DNA from: Paracoccus halophilus
Lineage (GTDB): Bacteria; Pseudomonadota; Alphaproteobacteria; Rhodobacterales; Rhodobacteraceae
Assembly (NCBI RefSeq): GCF_000763905.1
Contig: NZ_JRKN01000031.1
Span: 1 to 36,335, forward strand
Reading direction: 5' to 3'
Length of the DNA: 36,335 bases
Shown: one piece after another, positions 36,211-36,335 of the stretch
Position numbering within the stretch: the first letter of the stretch is position 1
How the letters are laid out: each line of letters starts with the position of its first letter
Translations under genes and position numbers: made by a program
The notes under the pieces: model-generated
Told to the model about the DNA's origin: nothing
The model's input: the letters and a program-made list of their open reading frames with translations, nothing else
Database searches by the model: none

Positions 36211-36335
36211 AGCCTGATCGGAAATGAGTTGGGTGATTTCAGCGAGTTATGATTCTGTTTGTTTGTGAGAACGAACGGAGATCATGATGCCCTGGACCGA
36301 AATCACCCGGAAACGATACGAGCGCAAAGCGGCTC
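36210..36335 (+). mobile_element. Left end of an IS5-type insertion sequence
   Basis: The left terminus reads GAGCCTGATCGGAAATGAG, the type of end seen in IS5 elements of the IS1031/IS427 groups as I recall. It begins directly after TTA (36207-36209), which fits the TNA or TA target sites of these groups. The transposase start follows 77 bases in. The rest of the element, including the right end and the second target copy, lies outside the window. Confidence 0.7.
36287..36335 (+). CDS. IS5-type transposase, N-terminal fragment
   Basis: Only 16 residues are inside the window: MPWTEITRKRYERKAA. This is the recurring start of IS5-family transposases in alphaproteobacteria (MPWTEITR, then an aromatic/basic run). 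An ATG directly upstream at 36284 gives an extra methionine; GGAG lies 6-7 bases before it. The catalytic DDE region is not visible. Confidence 0.75.
   Translation, partial: MPWTEITRKRYERKAA

Overview
The window looks like chromosomal DNA of a GC-rich alphaproteobacterium of the Rhodobacteraceae, most likely Paracoccus or a close relative. This rests on gene content: a large single-chain B12-dependent ribonucleotide reductase, a membrane-anchored cytochrome c552 of the CycM type, a Hint-domain protein of the kind common in this family, and a yejABEF peptide transporter. The genus is inferred from these families, not from an alignment. Both edges carry insertion-sequence material: the 3' end of an IS481-type transposase at 2-127 and the left end of an IS5-type element from about 36210. 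The segment may therefore be bounded by repeats.

Layout: (1) 144-7445, minus strand: an XRE-type regulator, a HisN-like phosphatase, the magnesium transporter MgtE, 5-formyltetrahydrofolate cyclo-ligase, and nrdJ behind a 434-bp leader with candidate NrdR and DnaA sites. (2) 7780-10245, plus strand: a Bax-inhibitor-1 family membrane protein and a Hint-domain protein with a calcium-loop motif, separated by a gap rich in inverted repeats. (3) 10468-19254, minus strand: a compact operon homologous to Bacillus anthracis asbABCDEF (petrobactin biosynthesis) that ends with a TonB-dependent receptor; asbD and asbE are fused. (4) 19654-20264: tRNA-Arg(UCU) and a GNAT acetyltransferase. (5) 20526-24278, plus strand: a complete sulfate/thiosulfate ABC importer (cysA, sbp, cysT, cysW). 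(6) 24340-25629, plus strand: a TerB/J-domain protein and a small exported protein of unknown function. (7) 25626-32625, minus strand: yejABEF with a GT4-like glycosyltransferase coupled to its end. (8) 32807-36335: cycM, pheA, an SRPBCC protein, and a cpdB-like gene cut off by the IS5-type element.

The most notable unit is the siderophore operon. AsbF makes 3,4-dihydroxybenzoate from 3-dehydroshikimate. AsbC activates it and loads it on the AsbD carrier domain. AsbE transfers it to spermidine, and the two NIS synthetases AsbA and AsbB join the arms to citrate. The receptor at the end of the operon would bring the ferric complex back across the outer membrane. Exporter, periplasmic binding protein, inner-membrane importer and iron-release genes are not in the window, so they must be elsewhere or be shared with other systems. 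Assignments come from reading motifs and recalling family sequences; no database search was run.
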